A stretch of DNA of 64,000 nt from Megamerina dolium (GCA_963854835.1 OY978525.1:84688833-84752832), one strand, 5' to 3'. Numbered from the stretch's first letter, positions 1-11,594 are shown. Notes: a model not told the origin generated them from the letters alone. A program made the numbers and translations.

Positions 1-305
1 ATCTGACTCCCTCATGTTTATTTTGTTGTTGCTTTTTTAACATCTTAATACAAATATAAGCACATTTATGTGTGCATATTACCTCAACGTTTTGCTTCCA
101 TTATCACCCATACTCGTGAGTCGATTATAGCTCTCTTCAGAGATCCCTCTTTCCTGTCTGCGAAATAGAAGGCTACTGATAAGTGGTGTTATCGCGAATT
201 TACTCCCCATATTATATGATCGTCTGCAAGTTATACAGACAGTTACAGGGAGAACGCGTATGAGTTCGATAATATACTTTTAATTAAATTAGTTAAAATA
301 GCTTT

Positions 306-1548
306 ATGGAGAACTTCAATACACATACACTAATGGAAATCAATCAACTAGGTTTTGTTCACGGGGATTACGATCCACCATTTTATACACAATTGTGCAC
401 AATTGCTTATGAACCTTATCCAAACACATTGCAATCACAATATTCATTTTCGAAACCTCCGATCGATGATATATTTCAAATACATCATTTAAGATTTCCT
501 ACTCCACCAAATACGCCACCGAAGGTATCTTCGACCACATACATTGGAGACTTCCCACAAAAACGTACTAAATCCGTTATAATGAAAATCAGCCCAGATA
601 ATGGATTACAACATGTATTTACAACGTTTGTGGAGAGCAAAATGAAGAATCATGATGCGCCAAATAGCGAAAGTCCATCATCATTAGTTGGTGAATACGC
701 TTGTGATTGGATGGACTGTACCCGGTAGGTGAATTTTTACTCTTTTTCAATAAAAATACTAAATTTTATCTGTATACTATAATATATATAGTCGATATTT
801 TCTGAGCCTTGAATCGTTGGCTGTGCACGTAGCCCAGGTGCATGCTGTGGCTTCTATTCCTGATGGACTTTACTATTGCCGTTGGATAGGATGTCCCAGG
901 ACCGAAAGAGGATTTAATGCTCGATACAAGATGTTGGTGCATGTACGAACGCATACCAAAGAAAAGCCACACCAGTGTAACCTGTGTCAGAAAAGCTTTT
1001 CTCGGGCAGAAAATCTAAAAATACATATCCGATCGCATTCAGGAGAGAAGCCTTATGTATGTACATATGAGGGTTGTACAAAAAAATATTCCAATTCGTC
1101 GGATCGTTTCAAACACACACGTACACACTCAATGGAAAAGCCTTATATGTGCAAAGTGCCAGGTTGTCAAAAACGCTACACCGATCCCTCATCACTAAGA
1201 AAACACGTAAAAACATTTAGGCATGCGATACAATTGTTGGAAAACATTACTATTCCAAATACTCTGCGAAATTACCCCATGGAACAACCGTCATATTACC
1301 AGGACCCTATTCAGAACACGCAATATTATATGAACCTTTCTTCTGAAGATGGATGCCACATTAAAGCGACCGAGATTGAGTGTTATTATAACGAACATCA
1401 AGTGAACAGAGACGACTGTAGGATTTGTGATTCAAATGACAATTTAAAATCATCACTCTGTCAAAACAGCTGTGCAATACACGACAGTGACTTTACAATT
1501 GATATTGACATGGAAACACCTCTCGATTTAAGAGTAAAGCGTAGTTGA
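306..1548 (+). CDS. sug: GLIS/GLI-type five-finger C2H2 transcription factor (sugarbabe-like)
   Basis: Two coding exons, 306-724 and 792-1548, give 391 residues. The intron starts GTAGGT at 725 and ends TATATATAG at 791, and phases match exactly (two bases carried over). Five C2H2 fingers follow: residues about 133-157 (the first, split by the intron), 169-194, 202-222, 230-252 and 260-284. The spacing and the linkers with EKP are those of the GLI/ZIC/GLIS group. Fingers 2-5 closely resemble Drosophila sugarbabe, and the total length is near the length I recall for that protein. The family binds DNA in the nucleus; sugarbabe is a sugar-responsive regulator of metabolic genes (family knowledge). 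The N-terminal 130 residues lack a recognisable domain. The tail has PLDLR (383-387), resembling the PxDLS motif that recruits the CtBP co-repressor. The start at 306 is the first ATG of an open exon; a further upstream exon outside the window cannot be excluded. Confidence 0.85.
725..791 (+). other. 67-bp intron inside the first zinc finger of the GLIS-like gene
   Basis: Donor GTAGGT at 725 and acceptor ATATAG ending at 791. Removal joins the cysteine half of finger 1 (upstream exon) to its histidine half (downstream exon) without changing frame. A 67-bp intron is typical of flies. Confidence 0.8.
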
Positions 1549-1721
1549 TTCATAGTATACATGCTTTGCGTTAATTCTAGTACGACAAACATAAAACACA
1601 TGTAAAATGGCATATTCACCAAGCTAATGATAAGAACCTTGTTTAAAAAGTTATCACAAAATAGAAGACTGCTTTATTTTAAAATTAATATGTATTATAT
1701 TTTCAAAACATGAATATATTT

Positions 1722-2465
1722 CTAATGCGTTTTAAAGTGAAATCCATATTCATCAATATATACAGCTGCGCTATTTAAAGACCTAGAGCCGTCTGAAAAT
1801 AATTTTAGTTGAAGTTTATAATCGACCTTTGCCAACCATGGCTCGTATAAGTTTGCTTTAGCATTGAGGTAGTTAGTGCTAATAGAATAGGCACAACAAA
1901 TATTATGATTTGAGCAAAGTTGCTTTAATTTTATTCTAAGTCTAGAGTAGTGATTGCACATGCGCATATGTGTCTTATACGTATCTAACCAATAAAAAGC
2001 ATCAAGATCATCAATTAATAGCATCGCCACATTTTGTGCTTTCCAAAGAATGTTGCTGATAATGTGTGCAATTCCCTCGAACTCTTCAGTTGAATAACAA
2101 GACAAAATATGTATGGATTTAAGGCACATCTTTATCACTTCATGGTGTTCACCTGAAGTCATATTGTCATTCGTCTTTAATATGTTGGTTGCAAATTTAA
2201 CGAAATATTGCTCATCGAATTTATGACCAAAATCCACAAATATAACTTCACCACACTTTCCTCCAAGATATGTAGGCAGTACACATCGTACCATTACACT
2301 GAACAACAGCGTGCTTTTGCCACAGTTTGAATCGCCACTCACTTCAATTAAAGACATTTTTATTGGACCTCCACAAGGAAATAGTTCTTCATCGAAATAT
2401 TCTAGAGATGGTCGTAACTTTCGTAACTGCTTGAGAGCAATATCTTGAGCAGACTCAACCGACAT
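1722..2465 (-). CDS. Xrcc2: XRCC2-like RAD51 paralogue (RecA-fold ATPase)
   Basis: Single-exon gene of 247 residues on the minus strand, tail to tail with the zinc-finger gene (173 bp between stops). A Walker A motif GDSNCGKST lies at residues 44-52. A Walker B-like strand LLIDDLDAFYW lies at about 149-159, and the acidic residues followed by DAFYW match the XRCC2 family signature. XRCC2 works with RAD51 paralogues in homologous-recombination repair in the nucleus (family knowledge). Vertebrate XRCC2 is about 280 residues, so this is slightly short but spans the core. The start ATG at 2465 is the first of the frame and the Walker A motif is at the expected distance. No frameshift or stop is seen, so the gene looks functional. 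Assignment to XRCC2 rather than another RAD51 paralogue rests on the Walker B context and overall pattern. Confidence 0.82.
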   Translation of the reverse strand: MSVESAQDIALKQLRKLRPSLEYFDEELFPCGGPIKMSLIEVSGDSNCGKSTLLFSVMVRCVLPTYLGGKCGEVIFVDFGHKFDEQYFVKFATNILKTNDNMTSGEHHEVIKMCLKSIHILSCYSTEEFEGIAHIISNILWKAQNVAMLLIDDLDAFYWLDTYKTHMRMCNHYSRLRIKLKQLCSNHNICCAYSISTNYLNAKANLYEPWLAKVDYKLQLKLFSDGSRSLNSAAVYIDEYGFHFKTH

Positions 2466-3089
2466 GTTTACATTGAATTTTATGAACTTTTATGCCGTGG
2501 TTAGATTTCTTTGCCCGTGGCTAAAGGATAAATCCATAATTGTATAATTATAGAAATAGAAAAATAAGTTATCATAGATGATGAAAAAGAATTTAACAAA
2601 AGTGAAGTTGTTCACGTACTGCAATTTACCACATATTAGGAGAGTTCTCGTACGCAATAGTTTGTGATAACTGTTACAAACTATCATGTTTTGGCGTTCT
2701 CGTACCCAAAAAAAATTGCAAGAAGGGGAAATTGAGAGAGCGAAATGACAATACATGTTGAGGGGAAGTTGCAAATTGTTACTGGACAAATTTATGCCAA
2801 TAAAGACTTTCAAGTAGGAAAAACTGCTGATCATAAGCAAAAGAAACTAACAAGCAAACGAACAATTGTAATTTACATAGTGGAATATCAGCTGTTCGTG
2901 AAACTTACAGATTTTAGCTGGTTTTGCGTTCTTTTACTTTTTATCATATTTTTCTCTTTGAGAGCGAATGCTGTCAAATTCTCAGAGTATTGTTTCTGGG
3001 TAATTGTTACTGGAAAAGTACGAAAACACACCTATTGTTACAAATTATTACTAGTTTTTTAATGTAACCTAAAGTTACAAGAAGTTGAG
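2466..3089. other. Non-coding: upstream flank of Xrcc2-like gene
   Basis: AT-rich stretch containing the presumed promoter and 5' UTR of the minus-strand XRCC2-like gene. Short open frames here show no domain and no coding signal. I see no convincing gene or repeat. Confidence 0.5.
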
Positions 3090-4270
3090 TGGAAATGCTG
3101 TGGACCAAAATATGTAAATAAAAGCGAAGTGGTTTCATGTTTTTATTACAAGTTTTATTGTGCACTTATGTATACATTAAAGAGCTGTGTATTTGATTTT
3201 CGAATGATTCTATTTACTCTCAAAACATGTACAATATTTCAAAGCATAACTAAATAGAATGAGAATGAGTGAGAGTGAAACGTTAGGTATATAGAACACC
3301 ACTCATTTTTTGTACAAGAAATATTCCATACATTCGTTTTTTCTCTTCAAATAAACGAATGTTTCTGAGTACTACGAGTGTGTTTTGCGTTATAATTGTT
3401 GTTGCTTTTCATGACGCACTGAATGATTTGTATCACTGCGTCATGTTGTCTTCAGTGTTGCCGTTTTGGTTACTTTTTTTGCGTTTGGTTACGAGGTAAA
3501 TTTTAATTATTTTTGGTTACTTTTAACTCGGATCAAGTATTAACTAAAATATATCTTTAATACGTCTTATAACTAAAATTTTTTTTGTTTCATGCGTTCT
3601 TTTATTTTTGTGCAAGAAGTGGCATGTTGGCATAACTTCTGTCACTGAGATTAATAGAGGCAGCACGATTAATCGAAACATCATGTTATTGTCATATTAT
3701 CATCTCTAGTTTGCTTACAAATAAAAAGCGGGTTTTTGGGAAGAGCGGTCTTTTGGAAGCCTTTATTTTTTAATTTAAAGACTACAAACATAAAGGCGAA
3801 CATGGAAAAGTGGGTAATTTGGATTAATAAGTGAGATATTCTTATTTTAACATGTTTTCTATAGATTTCTGATCAGAAAGCGTGCTGAGGAAATGGAATT
3901 TGATAGCGAAAGCGACGAAAGCAGGTGACATGGTTTATTGTGCGTATAGTAAAAATGTTGACGTATATACGATTTTTTTATATTATATAGTGTTTTTTTT
4001 ATTATGATTACTTTTTCGACAGGATTTGGTAAAAAAAATATTTTTCTAGCGGCAACACTGGTTGTCTTATATACAGTATTTGTTTATTGTAATGTAACAT
4101 AGAAGAGCAAAACGAATGTTTAGAGCACTGCAGCACTCTAGTATACATGTATGAATATTAAAAAAGATTTAATTATATCAATTATTAATAAAAACTGAGT
4201 TACTATTTTAGTGGATTTTCTTTTTTTCTTGTGAGCGGCTTCATCAATTTCTTTGTTTAGGTTTTCTTTA
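3090..4270 (+). repeat. Dispersed repeat (family D), interrupted by a hAT-type insertion
   Basis: 3090-3170 and 4130-4260 match consecutive parts of 24570-24810 (same orientation), including the block with GCGAAGTGGTTTCATGTTTT. A third copy, in reverse, is split around the Tc1 element at 16540-16599/18153-18381. In that third copy the repeat forms the right half of a THAP-encoding transposon, so family D is probably internal or terminal sequence of that transposon family. Confidence 0.6.
3453..4060. mobile_element. Non-autonomous hAT-like element (608 bp)
   Basis: Terminal inverted repeats CAGTGTTGCCG at 3453 and CGGCAACACTG ending at 4060. They are flanked by an exact 8-bp direct repeat GTTGTCTT (3445-3452 and 4061-4068), the duplication size of hAT elements. 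No transposase is present. An exon-like piece at about 3865-3926, with a TATAG acceptor before it and a CAG/GTGACA donor after it and coding for an acidic stretch, may be left from the parent element. It is inserted in dispersed repeat D. Confidence 0.78.
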
Positions 4271-4309
4271 CATTAATATTGCAATTAGTACTGGGAGTTT
4301 GTTAAATAT

Positions 4310-4750
4310 TGTAACGAGTATCAATGGTTGGTTACTCATCACTATTGTGAATGATGACACGAATGTACGAAACGAATGTCAACAAAAAGAAATAGGCGAT
4401 AACCAGAACACGTCAACGAGAAAGAAAGAGATGAATCTCGACTAAGATAAAGGAAGATTCTGGAGTGTTGCCAACAGAATATAAATAGAGCCAGTGCTGA
4501 CAAATGCAAATCAATCTTATCCCGGACGTGATGCGCAAACATCGATACAGTTTCAGAGACAAAAGTCGCAAGTTTAAGTGTTATTGTAAATAGTTAATTG
4601 TAATCAGAGTTGATTGTAAATAGTTTATTAAATAAATTCTTGCTGTATATAGTTGTATAAAATAAGTGTTGCAGTAATTATTAACAGAATCCGGTGATCG
4701 AACAAGGAAATTCAAATAGATTTGAACGCCCACAGAATAAAAACGAAACA
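4310..4750 (+). mobile_element. Solo LTR of mdg3/micropia-like retrotransposon
   Basis: 441 bp from TGTAACGAG to AAACGAAACA, flanked on both sides by ATAT (4306-4309, 4751-4754), a 4-bp target duplication as produced by Ty3/gypsy integrases. The internal region is absent, so it probably arose by LTR-LTR recombination. It contains a TATAAATAGA promoter box near 4480 and AATAAA near 4630. It is homologous to the LTRs at 46969-47406 and 62169-62605. Confidence 0.88.
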
Positions 4751-4829
4751 ATATGTTTTTGTACAAAATTATTTATTATGAGCAACCCGTTTCTATTAAT
4801 TGTGCTACATTCTTGGGCAAATTTTGCAA

Positions 4830-5710
4830 AACTTCTTTTTGCATTTATTTTATATAATGTATGTTATATAAAATATATATACATGCTTCCTTCCCGTTTT
4901 TTTAGGAGAGCTTTAAGGGGGTACACTTTACGGAATGCTTTTTCTGAAGTCTGCGCAGGAGCAAATTTTCTTTCTTTAACGCCTTACTTCGTTTGTAATA
5001 AACATTTTCAAAATATATTTATATATTTATTAGTTCAACTGTGCGATTTACTTACACTTCCTTTCATAATTCTTCCACCTCTTCGAGTTGCTAGTGTTAG
5101 GCAGAGTTTGAGGCTTCTCCAAGTACATGAAGAGTGGAAGGGCGAATTTTCTTTATTTTCCTCGATCAACGTGCTGGTTTCTTCAGTAATAAAGTTAACA
5201 TTGTCAACTTCAATAGTATCTAAATCTACCTCTGTTAATAATTTAATTTCAACAGTTCAATATTTCCATAAAATAACCATAATATTTTGTTACCATTAAC
5301 TGCAATTACCGAACTTTGTTAGCACGATGTTATTATTATCCCTTCGCTGCACCTTCTGTTCCCGAAAAGTTGTCCGACCAGAAATTTTACCCATTTCATA
5401 TTGCTCAAGGTTTATAAAATCATCATTTATGAAATGGTCCCTGGAAATCATACTATTTTTGTGCTTGAAAGGACTTGATCGCTGGCAGAAACTAATCCAC
5501 TTTTGCCAAAGCCACATCACACGGAAAGGAAAAATAGTTCTTCAATAACGATTTTTCGGAACTATCGTTATTGCACCTAGCCACTGTACACTTCATTTCT
5601 TAAAACCACCTTTTTTCAATCAAAATCGTTTATGACATCACCATGCGAACAGTTGACTGTCAAACTCAAACCAAAAAATATAGCTGTTCTCTCAGGGCGG
5701 AACAAAAACT
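4830..5710 (-). pseudogene. THAP-domain transposon relic (P-superfamily candidate), copy B
   Basis: Reading the minus strand from about 5640, a decayed THAP domain appears (5296-5520) with the WISFC, PFKHKN and CRDHF-like region, although key cysteines are mutated (for example ISRDHF instead of CKDH). Then comes an acidic linker (IEENKENSPFHSS, near 5130-5200) and a leucine-rich heptad segment (ALKKENLLLRRLQKKH, near 4945-5000) typical of the coiled coil that follows THAP in P-element transposases and THAP proteins. The upstream part is homologous to copy A at 15780-16560. The reading is interrupted by stops. The far end toward the solo LTR is not resolved. Confidence 0.6.
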
Positions 5711-5900
5711 GACTATGAAGTAAGTGTTCATTCTGGATATCATTTCTTATTTTGTATTTCTAACAACAACAACAAATATATCGTTGCACCAATCAAAAAC
5801 TGAAATCATCTATAGAAACCACCAACATAAAACTAAACAGATGAGGTAACACCACCTATATTGTTTTGCACTATAATTTTCATTTGATATTTACAGAACG
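5697..5900. repeat. Dispersed non-coding repeat (family C), copy 1
   Basis: About 200 bp highly similar to 54672-54890, including an AACAACAACAACA tract followed by a TATATCGTTGCA block and the motif AAACAGATGAGGTAA. No coding potential. Its function is unknown. Confidence 0.6.
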
Positions 5901-6482
5901 GTAAGATACAAATTTTTATTTTGATTATATTTCATAGCAATTTATTTAAATTGCTTATTTTATTTTATTCTCTTATTTTAGATAAAAGGAGATATGCCAC
6001 ACTTATTTTGTACAACTATATACTGCAAGAATTTATTTAATCAACTCTATTTACAATCAACTTTTTGCAATAACACATTAATGTACTTGCAACTTTTGCC
6101 TCTTTGTATCAATGTTTGCACGATCACTTTCGGGACTAAATTAATTTCATTTGTGGACAACTGGCCCTATTTATACTCTGTGGCAACACTCCAGAATCTG
6201 CCTTCATCATAGTCGAGATTCTTCTCTTTCTTTCTCGTTGGTTTGTTCTGGTTATTACCTAATTTTTTTTGTTCACATTCCTTTCGATGCTGTCACTATT
6301 CGTGTCATTCACAATTAGTGATGAGTAACCAACCATAGCGACTCGTTACACTGCCATCCTCTTAACCTTTTTCGTCCCGAACAAGTTTTTATACTTTCCC
6401 CCGATATGGCGCAAGTCGCTCCAAGTGCACTACTTTAAACTTTACTCTTTTATTCCAGGCACGTTAAATACGATACACTACG

Positions 6483-8100
6483 TCATCTATCTTTGCCATA
6501 ATCTTCATATGGGCATTCCCAATGAGTCTGAAGTTTAGGAGAAAGGCCTTTCTTTCGTTGTGCATTATGAAGCATTACAAGCTCTCCTTCATAGAACCCT
6601 TTTGAATTTGCTTTCAAGTCATACTTGGCCTTCATCTTATCGCTTCTCATCTGCGACCGCTCTCTGATGAACTGATGTACTTCATCCAACTGTTCCCGCG
6701 TTTCGCTAGTATAGTTATCTTCGGTTGATCTCGTTGGTGTTACAACTCCAAATTTTAAATCAGCTGGCACTTTTAACTTGTTTCCAAAAACTGCATTTGC
6801 TGGTGTAGTAGCCGTCGTATCAGTATTGGATTATTGGTATATGTACACCCCAAAAAATAAAATAAATAAATATGTGGCACTTAAAGCCCCAAAGGGCTCA
6901 TTGGCCGAGCTTCTCTTCCATGACTGTTGTGCGTCTTAAATTGGGACAGTATTAGGAGGGACCTACTTATTTTAGCCGGTTCCGAACGGCAGAACACTTG
7001 TGACATCACTTTTTCTGAGCTTTGTCACAGAGTTCTTTTTTTTAGAAGCTTTTTCATGGCAAGTTGTTACTGTCGGAAGAATTGCCAATTGCTTGCCGAC
7101 AGGTGGGTACCGTTCGAAAGAAAAATCTTTTCGATATTAAATTTGTTATGCATCAGCCGGGTATTGAACCACGACCTACAGATCAGAAGGCGAATACACT
7201 AACCACTGAGCTACGGCACCCATTACACCCCAGTCTCTTTGGTATTTATCTACGACTTTTTTTAAATATTCCTCCAAGGTACGGTTAAATCGTTCTACCA
7301 AGCCATCAGATTATGGACGCAAAGGTTTTGTAAGAGTTTTGTACATTCCTAACATACGGCACATCTCTTGAACTCCATCGGTACGCCAAAACGAGTAACC
7401 TGGTTGATAAATACATCGGCAACTGTACTAGCTTCTTGATTTGGAATGGGGTATACTTCAGGCCATTTACTGAAGTAATCTATAGCCACCAGAACATACT
7501 TGTTTCCTGCGTTGCTTATTGGAAATGGTCCAGCTATGTCCATAGCAATTGCTCAAATGGAGCACCCACGGTGTATTGGTGCATTGCACATTGCTTACAC
7601 TTCTGAATCCAATTAGTGACATGGTCATGACATCCAACCCAATAAAAACGTTTCTTTATTTTCTCGACGGTTTTGGTGATTCCCAAATGCCCTCCACTGG
7701 AGGCATTGTGATACTCAGCTATCACTTCATTTATTCTTGCCTTGGGTACCACTAGAAGGTCATTGGAATAAACATCCATCTCGTAAGTGCAGGCTTTGCC
7801 ACTGCACCCAGTATGCCTTTGCTATTGGACTCTCATTAGCCATTTCTTGCTAATTTGGACGTATGCCCTGCTCCTTGTATTCCATAATATCTGCGAGATT
7901 TGGGTCGTTCCGCTGATCTTCTTGCACTCGTGCGGTGGTCCATTACTCCTCCGGCAATATATTCGTAAGTCGTATGTCGACAATGTGATCCTTGCTTTCC
8001 ACTCAAGAATAATGTTTACATTCCATTTTGCAAGGACGACGAGATAGAGCATCCGCGTTGCCGTGATATCCTCCTTTGCGATGTTCGATAGTAAAGTCAT
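6483..8100 (-). pseudogene. Broken integrase region of mdg3-like copy 1
   Basis: Minus-strand fragments correspond to the intact integrase at 62644-63963. The HHCC zinc region lies near 7600-7690 (H-LGITKTVEKIKKRFYWV then CKQC), the first catalytic aspartate region near 7490-7543 (MDIAGPFPISNAGNKYV), and the C-terminal region at 6483-6770 (KAKYDLKANSKGFYEGEL). The frame is cut by deletions (the block with the second aspartate is damaged near 7340-7400) and by the SINE at 6853-7223. Confidence 0.8.
6853..7223 (-). mobile_element. tRNA-derived SINE, copy 1
   Basis: About 371 bp. The minus strand starts GGGTGCCGTAGCTCAGTGG (tRNA-like A box) with GGTTCAATACC (B box) 40 bases on, and ends in an A/T-rich tail at 6853-6872. 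Target duplication TACACCCCA occurs at 6844-6852 and 7224-7232. The paralogous uninterrupted sequence at 63113-63135 in mdg3-like copy 4 confirms the insertion point. Confidence 0.85.
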
Positions 8101-8159
8101 AATTCTGCAGCCTTAAAATCTAGCGCCCCAATTGTACTTCTGGGTTTTTAAATTGTAAT

Positions 8160-9470
8160 AACCACCTTAGCGCTGAGTGATCAGTTCGTAGATGAAATGA
8201 CTGACCAGTCATTTCCAGTATTTTGAGCAACTCTCTGACAGGATTTCACTGTAGTATGCTATTACTTTTTCTTGCCCATCTATGATCTGAGAGAGCACAC
8301 CACCTATTCCATAGTCACTCGCATCTGTGTCCAACACAAACTTTTGATCAGGTACTGGGTACGCTGAAACTGGTGCTGAATAGAATCTTTCTTTCAGCTG
8401 TTCGAATGCTTTCTGTTGTTTCTCGCCCTATACAAATGGTTTGTTCTTTCTTGTTAACTCGTGCAGACTGCTGGCGGTGTTTGCAAATCCAGGAACAAAT
8501 CGTCTATAGTAGGTACATAAGCCTAGGAATCTTCTTAACTCGTGAAGATTCGACGGAATAGGTCAATTCTTGTACTGCTGCTATTTTCTCTTCGTCGGTA
8601 TGTACCCCTTCTGTTGTTACTTTATGACCAAGATATTTAACTTCTCGCCTGAAGAGTGAACATTTTTTCATACTCAGTTTAAGCCCTGCTGAAATACTTC
8701 TTTCAACTTTTCCAGGTGGTCGTTAAAATCTTTTCTCATCATGATAATGTCATCGAGGTACACCAAGCACGTTTTCCAGTGTAGTCCTCTGAGTACACGC
8801 TCCAGTAAACGTTCATAAGTAACTGGCATAACTGAACCAAATGGCATCACTGTAAATTGCCATAGACCATCGCCAATACTGAAAGCTGTTTTCTCTTTGT
8901 CCTCCTTATCAAGTTCCACTTGCCAGTAGCCACTTTGCAGATCAAGAGTTGAGAACCATTATTCCGTTATTTCTTTATCTGCTTCCGCTCCCCACAACTT
9001 GCCTATCCCATCATCCACTTTCATCTGTGCCCAAATCACCTCTTCTGATTTTGCTTGAACCTCTTGGCGTTGACATGCCAGAACTCGTTTGATGTTCCCA
9101 CTACGCTTGTAACCGATGTTCAATGGTAGCTCGACATTTGGATAGCGTAGTTGATTAAAATCTAACGTAAATCTGTTGTCAATCATAAAATCAACACCAA
9201 ATATTACGGCATCGATGATGTCAGCCACAATGAATTCATGTTCCTGCGTGCAATTTGCAATAGATACTCGTTTCTTCATCTTACCCAGAAATTGTGCATC
9301 CTCATTAAAGGTTCAAACCTCTTTATTAAATCGCTCTTGATTATAGAATGTGATGCACCAGTATACAGGGTTAACATGAACTCCATATTGTCCAGGTTTC
9401 CATCAATAGTCAAGCTGCTTAGCACACGCTGTAATTGTGAAATGTGAATGATGGGGCAACACACTGTTGG
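8160..9470 (-). pseudogene. Broken protease-RT-RNase H region of mdg3-like copy 1
   Basis: On the minus strand the protease motif region lies at about 9310-9380 (LYTGASHSIIKSDL, with DTG mutated to YTG). Reverse transcriptase follows at 8674-8919 with QFTVMPFG and the catalytic VYLDDIIM, and RNase H-like sequence lies near 8250-8340. Stops and frameshifts separate the pieces; part of RT before 8919 is deleted compared with copy 3. Confidence 0.78.
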
Positions 9471-9589
9471 AGTCAGTTCAGGACCCGCTGAACTGACTCG
9501 ATTTAGTTTAGCGATAGATTTGTGTTAGTGGAGTGATCGCTATCCACGTTATTTTCCTTCTTTTATTTTTCTGGAGAATTCGATCTTGA

Positions 9590-10473
9590 TCACTTTCGTC
9601 GTAGACGGCAGTCACGCGCCATGTGTCCTGGTTTGTCGCAAATGAAGCACTTACCAGTAAATTTGTTTTCGCGTCGACCTGTTGTTCTTCCTTCAGACTG
9701 CACTACGGACTTGAATGCCTGACACACTGCTTCAACCAGATCTGATGTTTCTGCTTCTAGTTGGCGTATCCGTGGCGTTGGTCTACACATCAAACTGGCG
9801 GCTTCATACGTCAAGGCACTACTGAATGTTTCCTCATATGCATTCCTTTGGTGACATGACTAAGGCACGCTTTGTCTCTCCATCACGTATGCCGTCTATG
9901 AATGCCTCTATTTTTATTTTTTCGACGAACTCTTCCGAATTACCGGAGATGACATAAGCGCTCAATATCGGAAGCGAATTCCTGAAGGCTCTCATTAGTC
10001 CGTTGCACTCGCGATCTTAATTCCACTCAATGCAATTGACTCTTATATTCATTGCCATATTTGCGCTGGAGTGTCTCCATCAGTGATTGATAGCTACCAC
10101 GATATTTCTCTGGAACCATTTGTAACACTTCGGAAGTATTGCCTTTTAATGCGACTATTAAAGCAGCGGTCTTGTCGCTATCATCCCATTGATTCTTCGA
10201 AGCTGTTGTCTCGAATTGAAGCTTGAAGATATTGAATGGCGTGCTTCCGTCAAATGTTGGTGGCTTTAGTTTGATTGTGCTTGAATCTCTAATCACTGAT
10301 GTAGCTGGTCCATTTATTTTTAGTTGATTGAATTCGTGCTGTAATTTCTCGAGCTTATCTTCCCAGTCGTCGACATGTTCCTTCAGCTTATCATCCAACT
10401 CATCCACGTTTACTATCCACGGTGCAAGTACGACGATATAGAGTATCAGTTTTACTACGATGAATGACATCAC
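9590..10473 (-). pseudogene. Gag remnant of mdg3-like copy 1
   Basis: Minus-strand Gag fragments: a capsid-like part at 10027-10473 (KLKPPTFDGSTPFNIFKLQF) and a zinc knuckle CFICDKPGHMARDC near 9600-9650. The N-terminal SAP-like domain found in copy 2 is absent, and the first codons derive from rearranged sequence. Confidence 0.75.
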
Positions 10474-10571
10474 GATCTTCCTTTCGTTGTCCTGGTGAAT
10501 TCGATCTTTGTTGCTTGCGTCGTAGGCGCCAATAGTGATGAGTAACCAACTATCGATACTCGTTACAATAT

Positions 10572-10585
10572 TAAATACTACACAT
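10572..10585. repeat. Left target-site duplication of the LOA-like LINE
   Basis: TAAATACTACACAT, identical to 15112-15125 at the other end of the LINE. Confidence 0.85.
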
Positions 10586-11113
10586 CCCCTACACTAGGTA
10601 GTCACCTTGTCGTGGTGTATGGGCACACTGTGGGCAGGATCGAGTCACATGGAAGTCGTAGCCTTTCGTGGGGCACGATCCGGCGCACAAACTAAGAACT
10701 ACCGCCAACGCACAGGTTGAAAGTAGGCTTCTACGATTCCTGATTAGTAGTTGAGGCTAGCCAGTTATTCTGTTGGACACTGGCTAATTGGTCAGCCCTA
10801 GCCGGCAAAACGGATTGCGCTACAGGGCGATATTAACAAACACTCGACTGTACCCGCATTCGATCTGTTTGCGGCGGAGTGAAGGAGGTGGAGACCTAAC
10901 ACGGGATCGACCAAGATCCCAGTAAGGAGGTGGCGATGGCCTCTGTATGACAGGCTGAACGAAGCGTCTCTTTGGAGGCTATTCGCTTAAAGCCTACTCT
11001 TGCAGAGACTATTCGCTCCAAAAGGATCGGGATTCTACCGAGCAACTACCCAGAAGGCATTTGGACCACTGAGGAGATTTGCAAGATAAAAAAGTGTATT
11101 CTCGACAGGATAT

Positions 11114-11449
11114 ATGAAACCCAAAGTTTTCTATGGTTTTGAAAGTGCCTCGCTCAGACCTAGGCAGAAGGGAACCAAGGCAAAAGTCGTTGTTGTTGAC
11201 GATGAACGGTCAACAACATCTGCTGTGGCGCGTGCACAAATAAGTGGACAGAAGCCGAAAACGGGTACCAAATCCGGAGTACCACCAGTGAGGTCAGAGA
11301 AAGGCAGCGCTAATGCCGGCGGTCCGAAACCCTCTGCCCTCTCTGGTCGGCTCAGGAAATGGGAGAAGAAAAACCCGGAGGCTGCGGGGGCAAGGTCCGG
11401 AAGAGCCGGTCTGGGAAATAATGTCCCAGACTTTGCCACAATCACGTAA
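11114..11449 (+). pseudogene. ORF1-like segment of the LOA-like LINE
   Basis: A basic, proline/serine-rich frame of about 110 codons precedes the endonuclease. No zinc knuckle is visible. It lies where ORF1 would be, but it is much shorter than a normal LINE ORF1, so it is probably a remnant. Confidence 0.4.
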
Positions 11450-11594
11450 TTTTCGGGGGCAGCTTCAACGTCTCCAAATCAATCTCCAGCGGGCGGTAGC
11501 AGCCTCCTACAGGCTCAGCACCCTGGTGAAACAAAGGTGTCTGGACTTTGTGGCTATCTAGGAGCCATGGGCCTTAAACGGCCGCATAAATGGG

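Larger units (their letters stand above)
5996..10567 (-). mobile_element. Degraded mdg3/micropia-like LTR retrotransposon, copy 1
   Basis: The 3' LTR remnant is 5996-6350 (ends ACTCGTTACA in + orientation), followed by the polypurine tract (complement of CTGCCATCCTCTT, 6351-6363). The internal region runs backwards through integrase, RNase H, RT, protease and gag to an LTR edge remnant at 10530-10567 that abuts ATAT (10568-10571). All reading frames are broken. A SINE has inserted in the integrase region (6853-7223). The 5' end near 10400-10525 looks scrambled: fragments resembling 8030 and 9580 precede the LTR edge and the primer-binding site is missing. Confidence 0.8.

Noticed and set aside
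2490..3062. Short frames on both strands upstream of the XRCC2-like gene
   Set aside because: AT-rich, no domain, no splice or conservation evidence.
4694..5299. 201-codon plus-strand frame
   Set aside because: It is antisense to a THAP transposon relic and begins inside an LTR; the minus strand explains the sequence.
6927..7288. Plus-strand frames inside the SINEs (also 18471-18731, 45134-45358, minus 47734-48050)
   Set aside because: The same frame recurs in each SINE copy with stops and indels; it is a by-product of the SINE body.
11131..11445. Minus-strand 104-codon frame with Pro/Ser content
   Set aside because: Shadow of the LINE ORF1 region on the opposite strand.
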